Positions 11,355-22,595 of a stretch of 64,000 nucleotides of DNA are shown piece by piece. Source of the DNA: Ctena decussata (lineage: Eukaryota; Mollusca; Bivalvia; Lucinida; Lucinidae); contig OZ022498.1 of the NCBI GenBank assembly GCA_963989385.1, positions 101,169,298 through 101,233,297 on the forward strand, in the 5' to 3' direction. Position 1 is the first letter of the stretch. The number at the start of each line of letters is the position of its first letter. A program made the position numbers and the translations under genes. The notes beneath the pieces were generated by a model. It was not told the DNA's origin. It ran no database searches and saw nothing but the letters and a program-made list of their open reading frames with translations.

Positions 11355-11377
11355 TATTCTATTCTATTCTATTCTAT
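11355..11377. repeat. (ATTCT)n at the LINE 3' end
   Basis: About four to five pentamers directly follow the 3' end of the minus-strand LINE (AGGTTATGGG, then ATAGA units), so it may be the element's microsatellite-like tail rather than an independent repeat. Confidence 0.7.
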
Positions 11378-11394
11378 CCCATAACCTTACTAGG

Positions 11395-12590
11395 TCGTTG
11401 GGGCACCACGGATGATTTCGAAACAATCCCTTTCCACCTTGTCCTGTCTTCAGCTGCCCTAGTTGAGCTGGCAAAATCTATCCCTGTCCATACTTTAGTA
11501 ATGCCTTCACACCTCTTCTTCTGTCTACCTCTTCTTCATTTTCCTGTCATTGTGCCCTTTAGAATCGTCTTTGCTAAACCAGAAGACCTTGAGACGTGGC
11601 AAACAACCTTAGTTTCCGTTTCTTGACCAGCGTCAGGAGTTCATCATATTCTCCAATTCCTGCGAACCTCCTCATTGGTTATATGGTTCTTGTACGAAAT
11701 GTTTAGTAACTTTCGGTAGCAACTAATCTCAAAGGCCTGCGTTCATTTCTCTGACTCTGCTGTCAAGGTCCACGATTCACAGGCATACAGAAATATGGGA
11801 ATGACAAGGTAGCCAAGACATGTGTTGTTATCTATCCAAATTGGTTTCACCTTGGTAAGAGCTGAAGTGGCTTGTGCAGTCCTTGAAAGAACCTCCTGTT
11901 TTTAGCCATCATCTGAGACAATTGCTCCAAGGTATTTGAAGCTTGTTACAGTACCCAGCTTCTGCCCTTTTACCTTGATCTCCCTCTGAATGCCATCTGC
12001 ACTATTTGTTACCAGTTTGGTCTTCTCAGCACTGATCTCCATCTGATATCTTGTGCAGGTTTTGTCGAGACTTTCAACTAGGGCTTCTATAGTTCCTGCT
12101 TTTCCTCAGCTAGAGCGTCTATGTCATCGGCAAACCGCAGATTGGTAATGTTTCTGCCGCCTATGCTTACCTTTCCGCCATGTTCTTCCAGATCATCAGA
12201 CATGATCCGTTCGAGAAAAATGTTGAAGAGGGTGGGTGACAGAAGACATCCTTGTCTTTCTCCAACTGTTGTTCTGAACCATTCTCCTGTGCTGCCGTCC
12301 ATCAGGACTGCACTTGCAGCAATGTCGTATAGCTGCTCAATGGTGCGAACTAGATTTGCACTGATATTGTACTTCCGCATGGTGGCCCATAAGGCTGCAT
12401 GCCATACCCTGTCCAAAGGCTTTTTTGAAATTAATGAAGACATGGTACCGATTCTGCTGATGTTTGAGATACTTTTCACACAGGATTCTAAGGTTGAAGA
12501 TCTGTTCTGTGGTGCTCCTTCCGGCTCGGAATCCAGCCTGTTCTTCAGCGATTTTCTCTTCGGCTTGTGGTTTAAGCCTGTTCAAGGTGA
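11395..12590 (-). pseudogene. Non-LTR retrotransposon reverse transcriptase, broken
   Basis: The minus strand encodes part of a LINE ORF2 with clear RT blocks: EEQAGFRAGRSTTEQIFNLR, VFINFKKAF, RQGCLLSPTLFNIFLERIM and the catalytic NLRFADDIDALAEE. The frame shifts near 12410-12440 between the VFINFKKAF and LDRVWHAALW parts, and many stops follow. The C-terminal region (TSFKYLGAIVSDDG, YACESWTLT) is readable in pieces down to the GTGGTGCCCCAACGA end at about 11396. It is 5'-truncated, lacking the endonuclease. It is the same family as 6740-7436 and is dead. Confidence 0.88.
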
Positions 12591-13244
12591 CTTTCAGCAG
12601 AATTTATTATCATCACATGCGTAATGAACGTGCATTTGTTTTTCGAAAAATGGAGCTTTCACAAATATTGATGATCATCTAAATCCGTTTTGTGAAAACA
12701 TGCCAGAATGAGTTTCCACTGACGGCATGCGACCTGGTAGAATCGAACCAACCTTGAACAATTATCTTCTTGTGAAAAACGTCTATTTTTGCAACACTCA
12801 AGTTTGAAAAATGCAGTCATCGACTGATTTAAAAACTAAACACTTTCTATAATCAACTATAAAATTAAAAAAAAATGCAGTCCTTGCCCAGATCTGCTTT
12901 CAAGTTTAAACTTGTAATCACTGACTAGACGTAGTAGACTAAAAAAAGGCAGCCCCTCCCCACCTACTCCCACACCACCAAAACAACAGTAACTCGGAAT
13001 TGGTTATTTTTCAATTATCAAGGTAAACAAAAGCACTATTCTTTTCATTTTCTCTTCCTTGGTTACATAATAAGAAGAACTTCGAAAACTATTAACCATC
13101 ACGGGAACGTAACCCCAAATTTACACATAACATAATAGTAACAAGAGGGCCGCGAGGCCCTGAATCGCTCACCTGAGTAAAAAGGTCAAACTAGGGTCAT
13201 CATTTGAACAGACCTGGCAGTTTTACATTGTCAAAATATGAGAG

Positions 13245-13436
13245 TTGTTGTTTTATTGTTTTACGTCCACGGTACACAGCTATGGTCATGTCGGGACGGT
13301 CAGTTACCCTAATCACACTATTCCTGGGCAGGCTAAGACCTCCGAAGCGGTTAACCAGTACAAAGTGCACATACTTTCGCCAGTAACTGACAAATGCCCT
13401 TCTTGAATCAGCGGAAGGAGAAACGAAAGTATGTGG
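13245..13436 (-). mobile_element. SINE family A, 5'-truncated
   Basis: The body and tail of the tRNA-derived SINE family A in minus orientation: GGCCACATACTTTCGTTTCT, AGTTACTGGCGAAAGTATGT, TGCCCAGGAATAGTGTG, ACTGACCGTCCCGACATGAC and an AACAATAAAACAACAA-type tail. The tRNA-like head is missing. It interrupts the element-A copy beginning at 13141. Confidence 0.8.
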
Positions 13437-13455
13437 CCGGACCTTCACCTTCTAG

Positions 13456-13997
13456 CTGCGCAGCGGCCTGAGCGCCACTTAGGAAGACTTCACCCTCTTG
13501 TAGCGCAGCGGCATTAGCGCACTTTAAGAAGACTTCCCCCTGTAGTAGCGCAGCGGCATTAGCGCCACTTAAGAAAACTTCCCCCTGTTGTAGCGCAGCG
13601 GCATTAGCGCCACTTCAGGAGACTTCACCCTCTAGTAGCGCAGCGGCATTAGCCCCACTTAAGAAGACTTCTCCCTTTAGTAGCGCAGCGGCACCAGCGC
13701 CACTTCAGGAGACTTCACCCTCTAGTAGCACAGCAGCATGAGCGCCACTTCAGGAGACTTCCCCTTGCAGCAGCGCAGCGGCATTAGCGGCACTTCAGGA
13801 GACTTCAACCTGTAGTAGCGCACCGGCATTAGCGTCACTTGAAAAGACTTCCCCTAGTAGCAGCGCCGCGGCATTAGCGCCACTTCAGGAGACTTCACCC
13901 GCTAGTAGCGCAGCGGCATTAACGCCCTTTAAAAAGATTTCCCCCTTTAGTGGCGCAATGGCATTGGTGCCACTTAAGAGGACTTCGCCCTTTAGTA
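13456..13997 (+). repeat. 45-bp minisatellite array, forward
   Basis: About twelve units of exactly 45 bp (TAGCGCAGCG starts at 13501, 13546, 13591, 13636 and 13681). Consensus words are GTAGCGCAGCGGCATTAGCG and CCACTTCAGGAGACTTC. Units vary by point changes. The array at 14674-15350 is the same repeat in opposite orientation. Confidence 0.92.
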
Positions 13998-14673
13998 CAG
14001 CAGCTCAACCTGGGCATTGTTTGTGACCCTTACCAGTTCCCAGGATCAGCTTGACTTCATCTAGTACACTGACCCTGTAGGGAGTTTTGTCCCAGCGGCC
14101 TTCGGCCGTGATGCTTGCCTAGTGTCCGGTGTCATCAGTAAAGAGCTGATTCGATCATGCTTGATAGTAAAGGGCCACCGCCAAGATGGCTCAGTAATGA
14201 ACAGCACCGCCAAGATAGCCTTGACCGAGGGGCCTTTGGCCCTGCGATCCTGGGCCCTTCAGGCCCTTGCATAAGGATCTTGTTGTAAATGGTTGTCATG
14301 TGTCAGGAAGATTTGGATTCATTGCTTCCAGAAATTAAGGTGCAGTAACACTGAATAAGCATTGTTGTGACAATCTCATGCCATTTTTTAAGGTTACAAT
14401 ATGCCTGGTTCAGCTCAACCTGGACACTGCCTGTGACCCTTCTCAGTTCCCAGGATCTACTTGTTTCCACCTTATTGCACTGACCCTGTAGGGAGTAGGT
14501 CTGATAATGTCTGATCAAAAAGGTCTAAAGTATTACCATAAAGATAACATAAATTTTAAATTTTGGCAACTGAGTTATGACTGAAGACTCAGGGATGAAT
14601 AAAATGCTGAGCTACTGAAAAATGATGAAGTCTAAAGTCGCACAGTTCCACTGCTTTATTAAAGGTGATATCT
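13998..14673. other. Spacer between the inverted minisatellite arrays
   Basis: The spacer contains a direct duplication of about 85 bp: 14003-14088 and 14410-14494 share AGCTCAACCTGG, CAGTTCCCAGGATC and CACTGACCCTGTAGGGAGT with about 80-85% identity. No gene is visible. Confidence 0.7.
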
Positions 14674-15350
14674 TCTGTACTAGCGCTAGTTCCGCTGCGC
14701 CACTAAAAGGGGCTGTCTCCTGCAGTAGCGCTAATGCCACTGCACTACTATAAGGGAATGTCTCCTGAAGTAGCGCTATTGCCGCTGCTCTACTATAAGG
14801 GGAAGTCTTCTGAAGTAGCGCTATTGCCGCTGCGCTACTAAAAGGGGCTGTCTTCTGTGGTAGCGCTAAAGCCGCAGCGCTACTAAAAGGGAATGTCTTC
14901 TGAAGTAGCGCTGTTGCCGCTGCGCTACTATAAGGGGATGTCTTCTGAAGTAGCGCTATTGCCGCTGCGCTACTAAAAGGGGAAGTCTTTTGAAATAGCG
15001 CTATTGCCGCTACTCTACTAAAAGGGGCTGTCTCCTGTAGTAGCGCTAATGCCGCTGCGCTACTATAAGGGAATGTCTTCTGAAGTAGCGCTATTGCCGC
15101 TGCGCTACAATAAGGGAAAGTCTTTTGAAGTAGCGCAAATGCCGCTGCGCTACTGTAAGGGAATGTCTTCTCAAGTAGCGCTATTGCCGCTGCGCTACTA
15201 AAAGGGGAAGTCTTTTGAAGTAGCGCTATTGCCGCTGCGATTGTATCAGGGGTTGTCTTCTGAAGTAATGCTATTGCTGCTGCGCTACTATCAGAAGCTG
15301 TCTTGTGAAGTAGCCCTATTGCCGCTGCGCTACTGAAAGATGTCTTGTGA
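14674..15350 (-). repeat. 45-bp minisatellite array, inverted
   Basis: About fifteen 45-bp units (TAGCGCT at 14726, 14771, 14816, 14861). The consensus AGTAGCGCTATTGCCGCTGC and GGGGAAGTCTTCTGA is the reverse complement of the 13456-13997 unit. Each unit has hairpin potential (AGTAGCGC...GCGCTACT). Confidence 0.92.
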
Positions 15351-15901
15351 AGCAGTGCTTATAAAGGAGCACTATTTTTAATTTTGTAGTAGATCTATCT
15401 GTACATTGGCCCACCCATCAACCCTCTTTTCCCGAGGCGTAAAAAAGGTCAAGGTCAACTCAAGGTCATCATTTGAACAATCTTTGTTTTACTCAAGTAC
15501 CCAACGCTACATACCAAAGTTCAAGGACATTGGTCGATTGGTTCAGGAGAAGAAGACTTTTAAAGGTTTTTACCTTATTGTGGCAATATTGGTCATGTGA
15601 TCTGGACGCGCTGAACAAATTTTCGTTCCCTCAACTTCTCAAGGCTCTGTATGAAACATGGTGACAATTGGCCCAGTGGCTTTTCAGGAGATGTTTTAAA
15701 TTGTCAAAATATGAGAGTCCTGTGTAAAAGATCGAAGAATGACCTTGACCTTTTGTACTCACAAATCTTTATATACTCATTAACACTACAGTTTCAATTG
15801 TCGAAATATGAGAGACCTGGGTCAAAGGTCAGACAATGACCTTGACCATTTTTACTCACAAATTTTCATGTACTTATTAATAAAATAATGACCTACACAG
15901 T

Positions 15902-16126
15902 CACAAAGCCGATAATGTGACATTTGCGCCCAGCGAAGTCCTAGATCAGCCTGGACATTGGCCCAGTCTGATCAGAGTCTTTGCTGTGTGCTAAGTGTAT
16001 AGCTAAGGACCAACGCCCTTCCTTGCGGGCAGATAATACTCTGATAAAACTGGACGAATGCCCAGGCGGATCTGTGTCTTCGCTGGGCGCAAATGTCACA
16101 TTGTTGGTTTTGTCACGGTGCGACAC
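15902..16126. mobile_element. Palindromic MITE, family 4 (decayed copy)
   Basis: GACATTTGCGCCCAGCGAAG on the left is answered by CTTCGCTGGGCGCAAATGTC on the right, with GATCAG-containing blocks between. The outer left terminus is eroded. Confidence 0.7.
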
Positions 16127-16613
16127 TGATAATTTCGACGAATGGTCCTATACTGTACGGAAATAAAGTTATAAAAATGATTTTGTTCCGCTTTATAAAT
16201 GCACTGCAAACCTCTTGAATCGTCGACATCCGTACCAAGTTACATCGACTGCAGTATCAGACACAATATTACCTCATCGACAGCAGTATCACTGAAAACA
16301 AAACTCTCCCGGAACATCTTTCCAACGTGCATTTCGTTGCAAACTTGAAACGTTTAACCTTTGGAATGATACTTCCCACGTGTTTCAATGGTTGATTAGC
16401 AACGAGATAGGCTAAATAACACACTTTTTGCATATTGTGCCTATGTTTTACTTTTTTGGGTTTGACACCGCTTCATATGAAAACAAGCGACGCAATCGCT
16501 CACAAAGACTTTTCGCAGAAAAGGAAAATATCTTACAACAAAGTCTGACAGAAAAAATATTGAAAAATACCTTAGGATTTCACTGAAGAAACTTCCGTTC
16601 GCGTGTTATCCCT

Positions 16614-16724
16614 CCGTCGACAGCAGTACTGCTCGGTCGAATGCCGTAATTCTCGGTCGACAGCCAAATACGCAGTACCGTCTCGGTCGACAGCATAGGT
16701 AGAAGCATTGGTATTACCCCCGTG
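16614..16724 (-). repeat. Right TIR of the 7.2-kb unit
   Basis: Reverse complement of the left TIR at 9530-9640, including three TCGGTCGACAGC-type motifs. Extra CATCGAC(A/T)GC motifs occur out to about 16215. Confidence 0.9.
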
Positions 16725-16734
16725 GTTATGTAGT

Positions 16735-17278
16735 AAAGGTAGGTTCCTGTACTAGCGATAACAATTATGTCTACAAAAATAATTTCGTCTTTTTCTGAGC
16801 AGTATTGAATTCTCTTATTTTTCTGAATTTGTTGCTACTGAGAATCTCGTCAGATGTTGAAGAAAATAGTCGTTTTCCCTTTTGGTTTATTTTCTTTCGT
16901 TGGAATTCCAGTTCTAAAAATAACTATGTTTATTATGTCTATAAGTGCGCGATTTCTGATGCCATTCTCCAAAGGTCAATTTTCCCTTGTCGTGAGCTCT
17001 CCTAGAGGTCCTGGCATGGTGGATGGGTTAAAACTATCCCAAAATGCAATGCAGCATGGCCTCAGCTGCTTTATCTATTTTTGGCGCCAACTAAAAATAG
17101 CGCTAACTGGTGTGCGAAGCAGAGTTAGGAAATCCCTTGCAAAACAACTTTTCTAATATTTTTTTAATTTACACTTTTTAGTCAAACTTATTCATTTCCT
17201 TTTATAAGTGCTTTCCAATAACTTGGATGAAAGATCATCAAAATTATGATGCATTCCAAAGTACAGGAACCTACCTTT
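16735..17278. mobile_element. MITE with AAAGGTAGGTTCC termini
   Basis: Inverted ends AAAGGTAGGTTCCTGTACT and its reverse complement AGTACAGGAACCTACCTTT enclose 544 bp with no coding domain. It sits about 10 bp from the right end of the 7.2-kb unit. ATGTA occurs close to both ends, but a clean TSD cannot be assigned. Confidence 0.65.
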
Positions 17279-17624
17279 AATGTAACTCCATCTAAATACA
17301 TTTTCAATACCGATGTCAGTTATTTTAGATTTTTTTATCTTTCCTCACAGAAACACACTTTTAATCAGCATGTTGCTTTTTTTGTATACTAAACAGTAGA
17401 GGAGAACAAAAATAAGAAATCTGCTAATTTCGGGGAGATATTTTTTATGATTATATAGAGATTGTTGTATAGTTACCATATATGACCAGACTCCGGACCC
17501 AGTCATGAAGTACACCCGTAGCTTTTGGTGATCAATCCTTGTAGCTTCCCCTGCGGCGGTGTCAAATCCAGGATAAAGTATTTTAGGAATTTGGTGCTTC
17601 ACTATCAGATGCAGCAGCTCCATT

Positions 17625-18065
17625 GATGGATAGATGATGGATGATTTGTGATTTACGTCTCTTTAAACAGTACTTCAGTCATATCAGGACCATTGCGGTG
17701 AGGGTGGGGAGGGGTAGTAATAATGGAAGATTGTGTGCAATCGAACTCCACTTACTGTCGAACGGATTTCCGCCTCCAACATGAGTCGAACCCGGGGCTT
17801 CTTTAACAGCAGGAGGTTCTGGGTTCGAAACCCGGTCTGGCCACATACTTTCGTTTCTCCTTCCGCTGATTCAAGAAGGGCAGTTGTCAGTTACTGGCGA
17901 AAGTATGTGCACTTAGTACTGGTTAACCGCTTAGGAGATCTTAGGTTAACTGACCGTCCCGACATGACCCTAGCTGTTTACCGAGGACGTAAAGCAACAC
18001 ATCAATCAATCAATCAATTTAACAGCAGGCCAGCACTTAACCTACTGAGCTACGGCTCTCATACC
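17625..18065 (-). mobile_element. SINE family C, interrupted host copy
   Basis: Read on the minus strand, the head GAGAGCCGTAGCTCAGTAGG (A-box-like) and GGGTTCGACTC (B box) are tRNA-derived. The body has GGTCCTGATATGACTGAA, and the tail is CATCCATC-like near 17625-17650. A family-A SINE is inserted between the two boxes (17814-18017). Confidence 0.8.
17814..18017 (+). mobile_element. SINE family A, 5'-truncated, inserted in SINE C
   Basis: It starts within the B-box region (GGGTTCGAAACCCGGTCTGG) and runs to an (ATCA)n tail. The exact 12-bp TSD TTTAACAGCAGG flanks it at 17802-17813 and 18018-18029. Truncation plus a long TSD is the signature of LINE-driven target-primed integration. Confidence 0.9.
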
Positions 18066-19203
18066 AAGCTTTAGGTCATTGTACTTTTTAGAAGAGTTTG
18101 TTGTTACAGTTTGCTGATACATTTAATAAGCGCACAGGATGGCAAAATTTGACAAGTCTTGTACAAATAATGTCACCAGCCACGACCTTCATGACATGTA
18201 TATAAACTCCAAAAGTGCGTGTGTTGAACCGGGACTACCTTGGTCGAACATTTTCCATTGCCATGGATCAACGTCTTTGTCACAAATGCGTGACAAATCC
18301 AACTTTATACATGACAACAGAGCAAATAAAAAAGATTATGTCATTTGCACTATATGCCATTTGAGCCGCTTCACGTAAAAAAAGAAGCAAAAAAATATAT
18401 ATTTTTTTTCATATTCTAAAATGCGTGTGCCCAAACCAGAATCACACTGTGCAAGGAGTCTGGGCAGGTCTTGTGCGTTTATACTGCTATTATTGGGCAT
18501 GCAAACTGTGCATGCCATGAGCAGACTGTGCACGTGCGTAGGCTGGTCTGAGCATGCGCAGTTTATATATGCTTTCAGACGTTTTTTTTTCTTAGGGGAC
18601 GCTTTGTCAAGGACTTACAAGTACTTATGTCTAACATAGGTAACGATGATCTGAAAACTGTACAAAGAACACAACCACAAGTGCTAATCCAAACCAGCAT
18701 GCTCATTCACACAGTTTTTGTCATTTGAATATACTAATTGTGGACGACACAGAGCAGGCTCTGTGACGTCGCAAAATAGTGTATTCGAATGATACTCATT
18801 ACGAGATGGGTATTCCGACTGATGCCTTAAGGTCTCTTTTGCTGGATAGGGCAGATCAGACTAAGCCCTGTCAATGACAACACCTTCTTAACAATAGCAG
18901 GGGATATGATTAATGTAGAAGGATCAAAGGATCAACGGTCTATATTTGGCACACTGACTTATTGCAAGGTGACACGAACAAGGTACCATATGACATGTTC
19001 ATCTGATTTTGCTAGAGCCTTCATCACTGAAGCTTGTGTTACCGTAAATGAATATAATCTCCAAGTCATGGCTTTTAACTCTTTTCAGACCGAAACCCGT
19101 TTTGGGGACATACGCAAACAGTGAAGACCTAGTTCAGACACCGCAAAACGCGGCTTCTGATCAGGGTCAACCCTGTTTGCTTACAAGAAGTTCTATGGGA
19201 AAT
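18066..19203. other. Unassigned stretch with decayed repeats
   Basis: No gene recognised. 18421-18560 is rich in GTGCA/GCATGC words; 19110-19190 is an eroded foldback (GCAAACAGTGAAGAC...GTTTGC). Confidence 0.4.
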
Positions 19204-19215
19204 ACAATAAAAAAG

Positions 19216-19378
19216 TGAGTGAGTGAACTCGGGTTTAACGTCCCACCAACAACGAGGTCATATGGAGACGGGACCTCGGTTTAAAGTCTCATCCAAAAGA
19301 CCGGAGAAGCGGGGGATCGAACTTGCGACCCCTGGATTGGTAGTCTGGAGTGTTATCCACTACGCTACAGCCGCTCCT
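19216..19378 (-). mobile_element. SINE family B with TSD
   Basis: A full minus-strand copy (head GGAGCGGCTGTAGCGTAGTG; body GGATGAGACTTTAAACCGAG; tail GAGTGAGTGAACTC inverted). The 12-bp TSD ACAATAAAAAAG occurs at 19204-19215 and 19379-19390. Confidence 0.88.
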
Positions 19379-19689
19379 ACAATAAAAAAGAAAAAGCTTC
19401 AAAACATTCACCAGAAATCCCTGAAACTAGAAATGGACTGATCCAAAAAAAAGAATGGACAAGTCCACTGGCCAAAAAAAAAAAAAAAGGTTGAGCCATT
19501 TTACAATTGAGAAACAGTCTTATGCTTTATCAGAACAGTAGATGCTTCCATGGTAGGGGAATGCATTCTCTAACATAGTTTCTTTTTCAGGAACTCTTTC
19601 TTCTGAGTAGTCCACCTTTGAAAGGGGATGCAAGTACTTTTAGATCAGAGTTATTTCCCTTTTGGTGAATGATGCACTCCAAGACATCA

Positions 19690-19865
19690 GGAGCCTCGGT
19701 AGCTCAGTGGGTTCGAGCCCCGCTGTAGGCGGAAATCTTTTCAATCGTTAACTGGGTTTCATTGCATACAGCCTTTCATTATCAGCCACTCATCGTCCTG
19801 ATATGACCGAAATTTTGTTCAAAAGGACGTAAAATCGCAAGTCATCCATCCATCCATCCATCCAT
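19690..19865 (+). mobile_element. SINE family C
   Basis: The head GAGCCTCGGTAGCTCAGTGG runs straight into GGTTCGAGCCCC, so the segment between the A and B boxes is deleted. The body matches the minus-strand copy at 17625-18065, and the tail is (CATC)n. Confidence 0.75.
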
Positions 19866-20360
19866 CAACTCTGCTATTCAGTTCATTTTGCCTCCTTTCT
19901 CTGTGGGAGCCAACTCATAAAGGAAACAATTTGCTCCGAGTGAAGCACAATTTTGCCTTTTCTTCGTGTAGGGTTTCGCCGCTTACGAAATCAAAGAGGA
20001 GGTCATACAGATTGTCTCCCACTGTAACGAATAACACTTGGTAATAGGCACATTTCCTATTAACGCGCTTCTAAGTGTCAAACTACGGAAGCACTTGTTC
20101 TTTACCTACTCAAACAAGGCGAGTGGGTGTTAGATGTGGCCTGATTTATTTTCCGGAATATTCTTTTTATTGTATTATCGCGACACTTCATGTTGCGTAA
20201 GACATTTCACAAGTTCACGATCATATTTCTTTATATAGCTTGGGTTGGTTAAGTCGTAAACACTGCATGTGTTTCGACCGTACGGCACCCCAAACAGTCA
20301 GTTCAGGATGTGTTCAGACAGAACTTTTAATGTGCTCGAGTGGGCTGTCCAATTAATTTG
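19866..20360. other. Unassigned stretch
   Basis: No gene or repeat boundary recognised. Confidence 0.4.
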
Positions 20361-21620
20361 CAGGTCGACCCGCACTTTTACGTGTCGATTCGTAATTTAT
20401 ATGCCCCCCTTTCCCGCCCATCGGCCCGCGAAATAGATGAGCTGCCCGGGCCCCTGCGGTACTGAGAGCTGCTAGTAGCTGAAGCAGGACCTTAGTGTCA
20501 TTTGTCTGAGGTCGGGTAAAAGTCCTACAAATTCAGCAGACGTAAAGGTCTCTGCATGACTGATATATACTGAACATCAAAAGAAACGCATACAAAGTGT
20601 ACGCCCAATTTATTTGAAGGTATATGCATATGCTCTTATTTAGACATTTTAAGTTACTTTGTTTATGATGTTACGACAGAATGAGCACCTTAACACATCG
20701 ATATTCCATAAACTTTAGAGACCAGAACGCTTGCTTTTGTGATGGGGTTAAACTTAAAGTCACCATACTTTCAGAAGCTGAATTTTTAATTCAATTAAAC
20801 ACTCAGCCAATTATTTTCTCCAGATATAATGTCCGCAGCAGGGATAAGAAATAGCGAAAAAAATCAAAGCGATCGAGCCTTGCATTTTAGAGAAACAATC
20901 AGTTGAAAGTTGGCAGTAGAAACAATAACACTGGCTTACCACTGGATTTCCATAGACCTTTTAACACCCTGTATTTCTTGAAAAGAGCAGAAACCATTGA
21001 TACGAAGAGGTTAAATGAATTAACAAGAGTAAAATAAAAAGATATGTAAAGAAATTATTCGTAGCACTGCAGAGTTATTGGACTTCCCGATTTGCTATTT
21101 GTTTAATTGCAAGGGAGATAATTTGACACGTGTTCAACTTCAAACTGTTGTCATGTTCCTAAGAAGAATACCATGGTAACAAAACAGACGTTTTTTTTCA
21201 TAACTACTCATTAAAGTCGTGTTTTGGAAACTAATTGTTATAATGCCAAGGGAAAGACAACTCTTATAACAGCGTTGAATGTTTCACGATAAATTGAGAT
21301 AACTCTTTAATCAAGATTTAATTTTGCAAGAAGCTAAGTTTATTTTGTTGGCAGACGTCTGTAGTGTTTTCTGCTATATCTGATTTAAAACCATAAATCA
21401 GCTGACAGAATAAAATCTGAACCTAAACTTGTATGCGTGTCTTTTGACGTTCAGTATATAATAAACAACACCATTGTGATTTACCGTCGACCCGTACTTT
21501 TACGGGTCCTAGTGGAGAACATCGTTACGAGAATGGGTCGACGTGTATCTCCAATACCGGTACGATTCGACCCGTACATATACGGATGACTCGTACTTCA
21601 GAATTATACGGGTCGATCAG
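20361..21620. mobile_element. Element with iterated GTCGACCCGTAC motifs, interrupted
   Basis: Both edges (20361-20405 and 21487-21620) carry repeated TCGACCCG(T/C)AC and TACGGGTC words in both orientations. Between them sits a separate Tc1/mariner-like element (20564-21460). The pattern suggests an older DNA transposon with subterminal repeats split by the insertion; exact ends are not resolved. Confidence 0.45.
20564..21460. mobile_element. Tc1/mariner-like non-autonomous element
   Basis: Inverted ends TATATACTGAACATCAAAAG and TATATACTGAACGTCAAAAG (reverse complement of the right end), extending through ACACGCATAC. TA repeats at both borders agree with TA targeting. About 0.9 kb with no transposase frame. 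Similar ACTGAACATCAAAAG ends are, to my knowledge, widespread in marine invertebrates. Confidence 0.75.
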
Positions 21621-21640
21621 TATGGATGCTCTTGACCTGG

Positions 21641-21859
21641 GGCCGTATTCATAATACAACTTAAGTCGTTGCTATGCTGTTGCTAAGGCTAAATTTCTTA
21701 GAAGGAGATTCCCTACAACTATGAAATTTGCTCTGGAGGAACAGTCTTACAAAGACTGTTCCTCCAGAACAAATTTCATAGTTGTATGGAATCTCCTTTA
21801 TAGATATTTAGCCTTAGCAACAGCATAGCAACGACTTAAGTGGCTTTATGAATACGGCC
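21641..21859. mobile_element. Palindromic MITE, family 2 (copy 1)
   Basis: A 219-bp near-perfect inverted repeat with GGCCGTATTCATAA ends and the central palindrome AGGAACAGTCTT...AAGACTGTTCCT. The 5-bp direct repeat CCTGG flanks it (21636-21640, 21860-21864). A second copy lies at 28926-29129. Confidence 0.85.
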
Positions 21860-22137
21860 CCTGGTACACCATAAAATATAGAGTAAGAATTACTTAACCC
21901 AATACATATCGTTATTAGGTATATTGATGTGAATAAAAACATGTCCAGGTGCGGTAATTCTTACCAAGACTAATTTGTTTTTAATTTCAGTAGGAGTAGA
22001 AAGAATTACATGTATTTCCTTTAAGAGAAGCCATTACTTAGCAGGAGCTTCGCCAATGCTGCTTACCTCCACACCATCTCATTTACTAAAACAACACCTA
22101 AACCCGTGTTCCAAGAAGGCAATCATTACTTAACCCC

Positions 22138-22416
22138 TAGGCGGGCCTGGTAGCGCAATCGGTAGGGCACCTGACTCGTAAGTCAGAGGTCCTGGGTTCG
22201 AATCCCGGTCTGGCCACATACTTTTGTTTCTCCTTCCGCTGATTCAAGAAGGGCAGTTGTCAGTTACTGGCGAAAGTATGTGCACTTAGTACTGGTTAAC
22301 CGCTTAGGAGGTCTAAGCCTGCCCAGGAATAGTGTGGTTAGGTTAACTGACCGTCCCGACATGACCTTAGTTGTTTACCGTGGACGTTAAGCACAAATCA
22401 ACCAACCAACCAACCA
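22138..22416 (+). mobile_element. SINE family A, full length
   Basis: tRNA-like head with A box TAGCGCAATCGG (22151-22162) and B box GGTTCGAATCC (22195-22205), then the family body and an (AACC)n tail. A degenerate TSD ACTTAACC(C/G)C occurs at 22128-22137 and 22417-22426. The anticodon arm lacks a proper 7-nt loop, so it is not a functional tRNA. Confidence 0.88.
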
Positions 22417-22595
22417 ACTTAACCGCTTTTATGCTAATTCAAGTATAAACATTAAATTTTAAATTGTTTTAAGAATCAAATCTTTTCTTCGAATTTGAAA
22501 CGATACGGACAGAATCGTTGCCCCAGGAAGGGCATGTAATACCTGATTTGTTCCGTTGAGCCATTTGGAGAGCATCGTTAATCAGAACAGGGTTC

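Larger units (their letters stand above)
13141..15890. mobile_element. HINE-like tandem-core element A, heavily disrupted copy
   Basis: The left end (ACAAGAGGGCCGCGAGGCCC and TCGCTCACCTGAG) at 13141-13180 matches the intact element at 51827-54076. Core units with AAGGTCAAGGTCAA and AATGACCTTGACC reappear at 15390-15885. In between lie a SINE (13245-13436), two minisatellite arrays and their spacer. No right end is recognisable, so this is a decayed, interrupted copy. Confidence 0.6.
9530..16724. mobile_element. 7.2-kb unit bounded by 110-bp TIRs and a 5-bp TSD
   Basis: The two ends are inverted copies over about 110 bp, starting CACGGGGGTAATACC. GTTAT flanks both sides (9525-9529 and 16725-16729), a 5-bp TSD. 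The TIRs and subterminal regions (9530-10045 and about 16215-16724) carry an iterated GGCTGTCGACCGAG / CGGCTGTCGAT motif, which looks like repeated transposase-binding sites. The interior has no transposase; it holds a LINE relic, a SINE, a (CT)n tract and two inverted minisatellite arrays. It is best read as a large non-autonomous DNA transposon later colonised by other repeats. The superfamily is unknown. Confidence 0.7.

Noticed and set aside
13456..15350. CRISPR-like regular arrays
   Set aside because: The units are continuous 45-bp tandem repeats without unique spacers, in a eukaryotic context.
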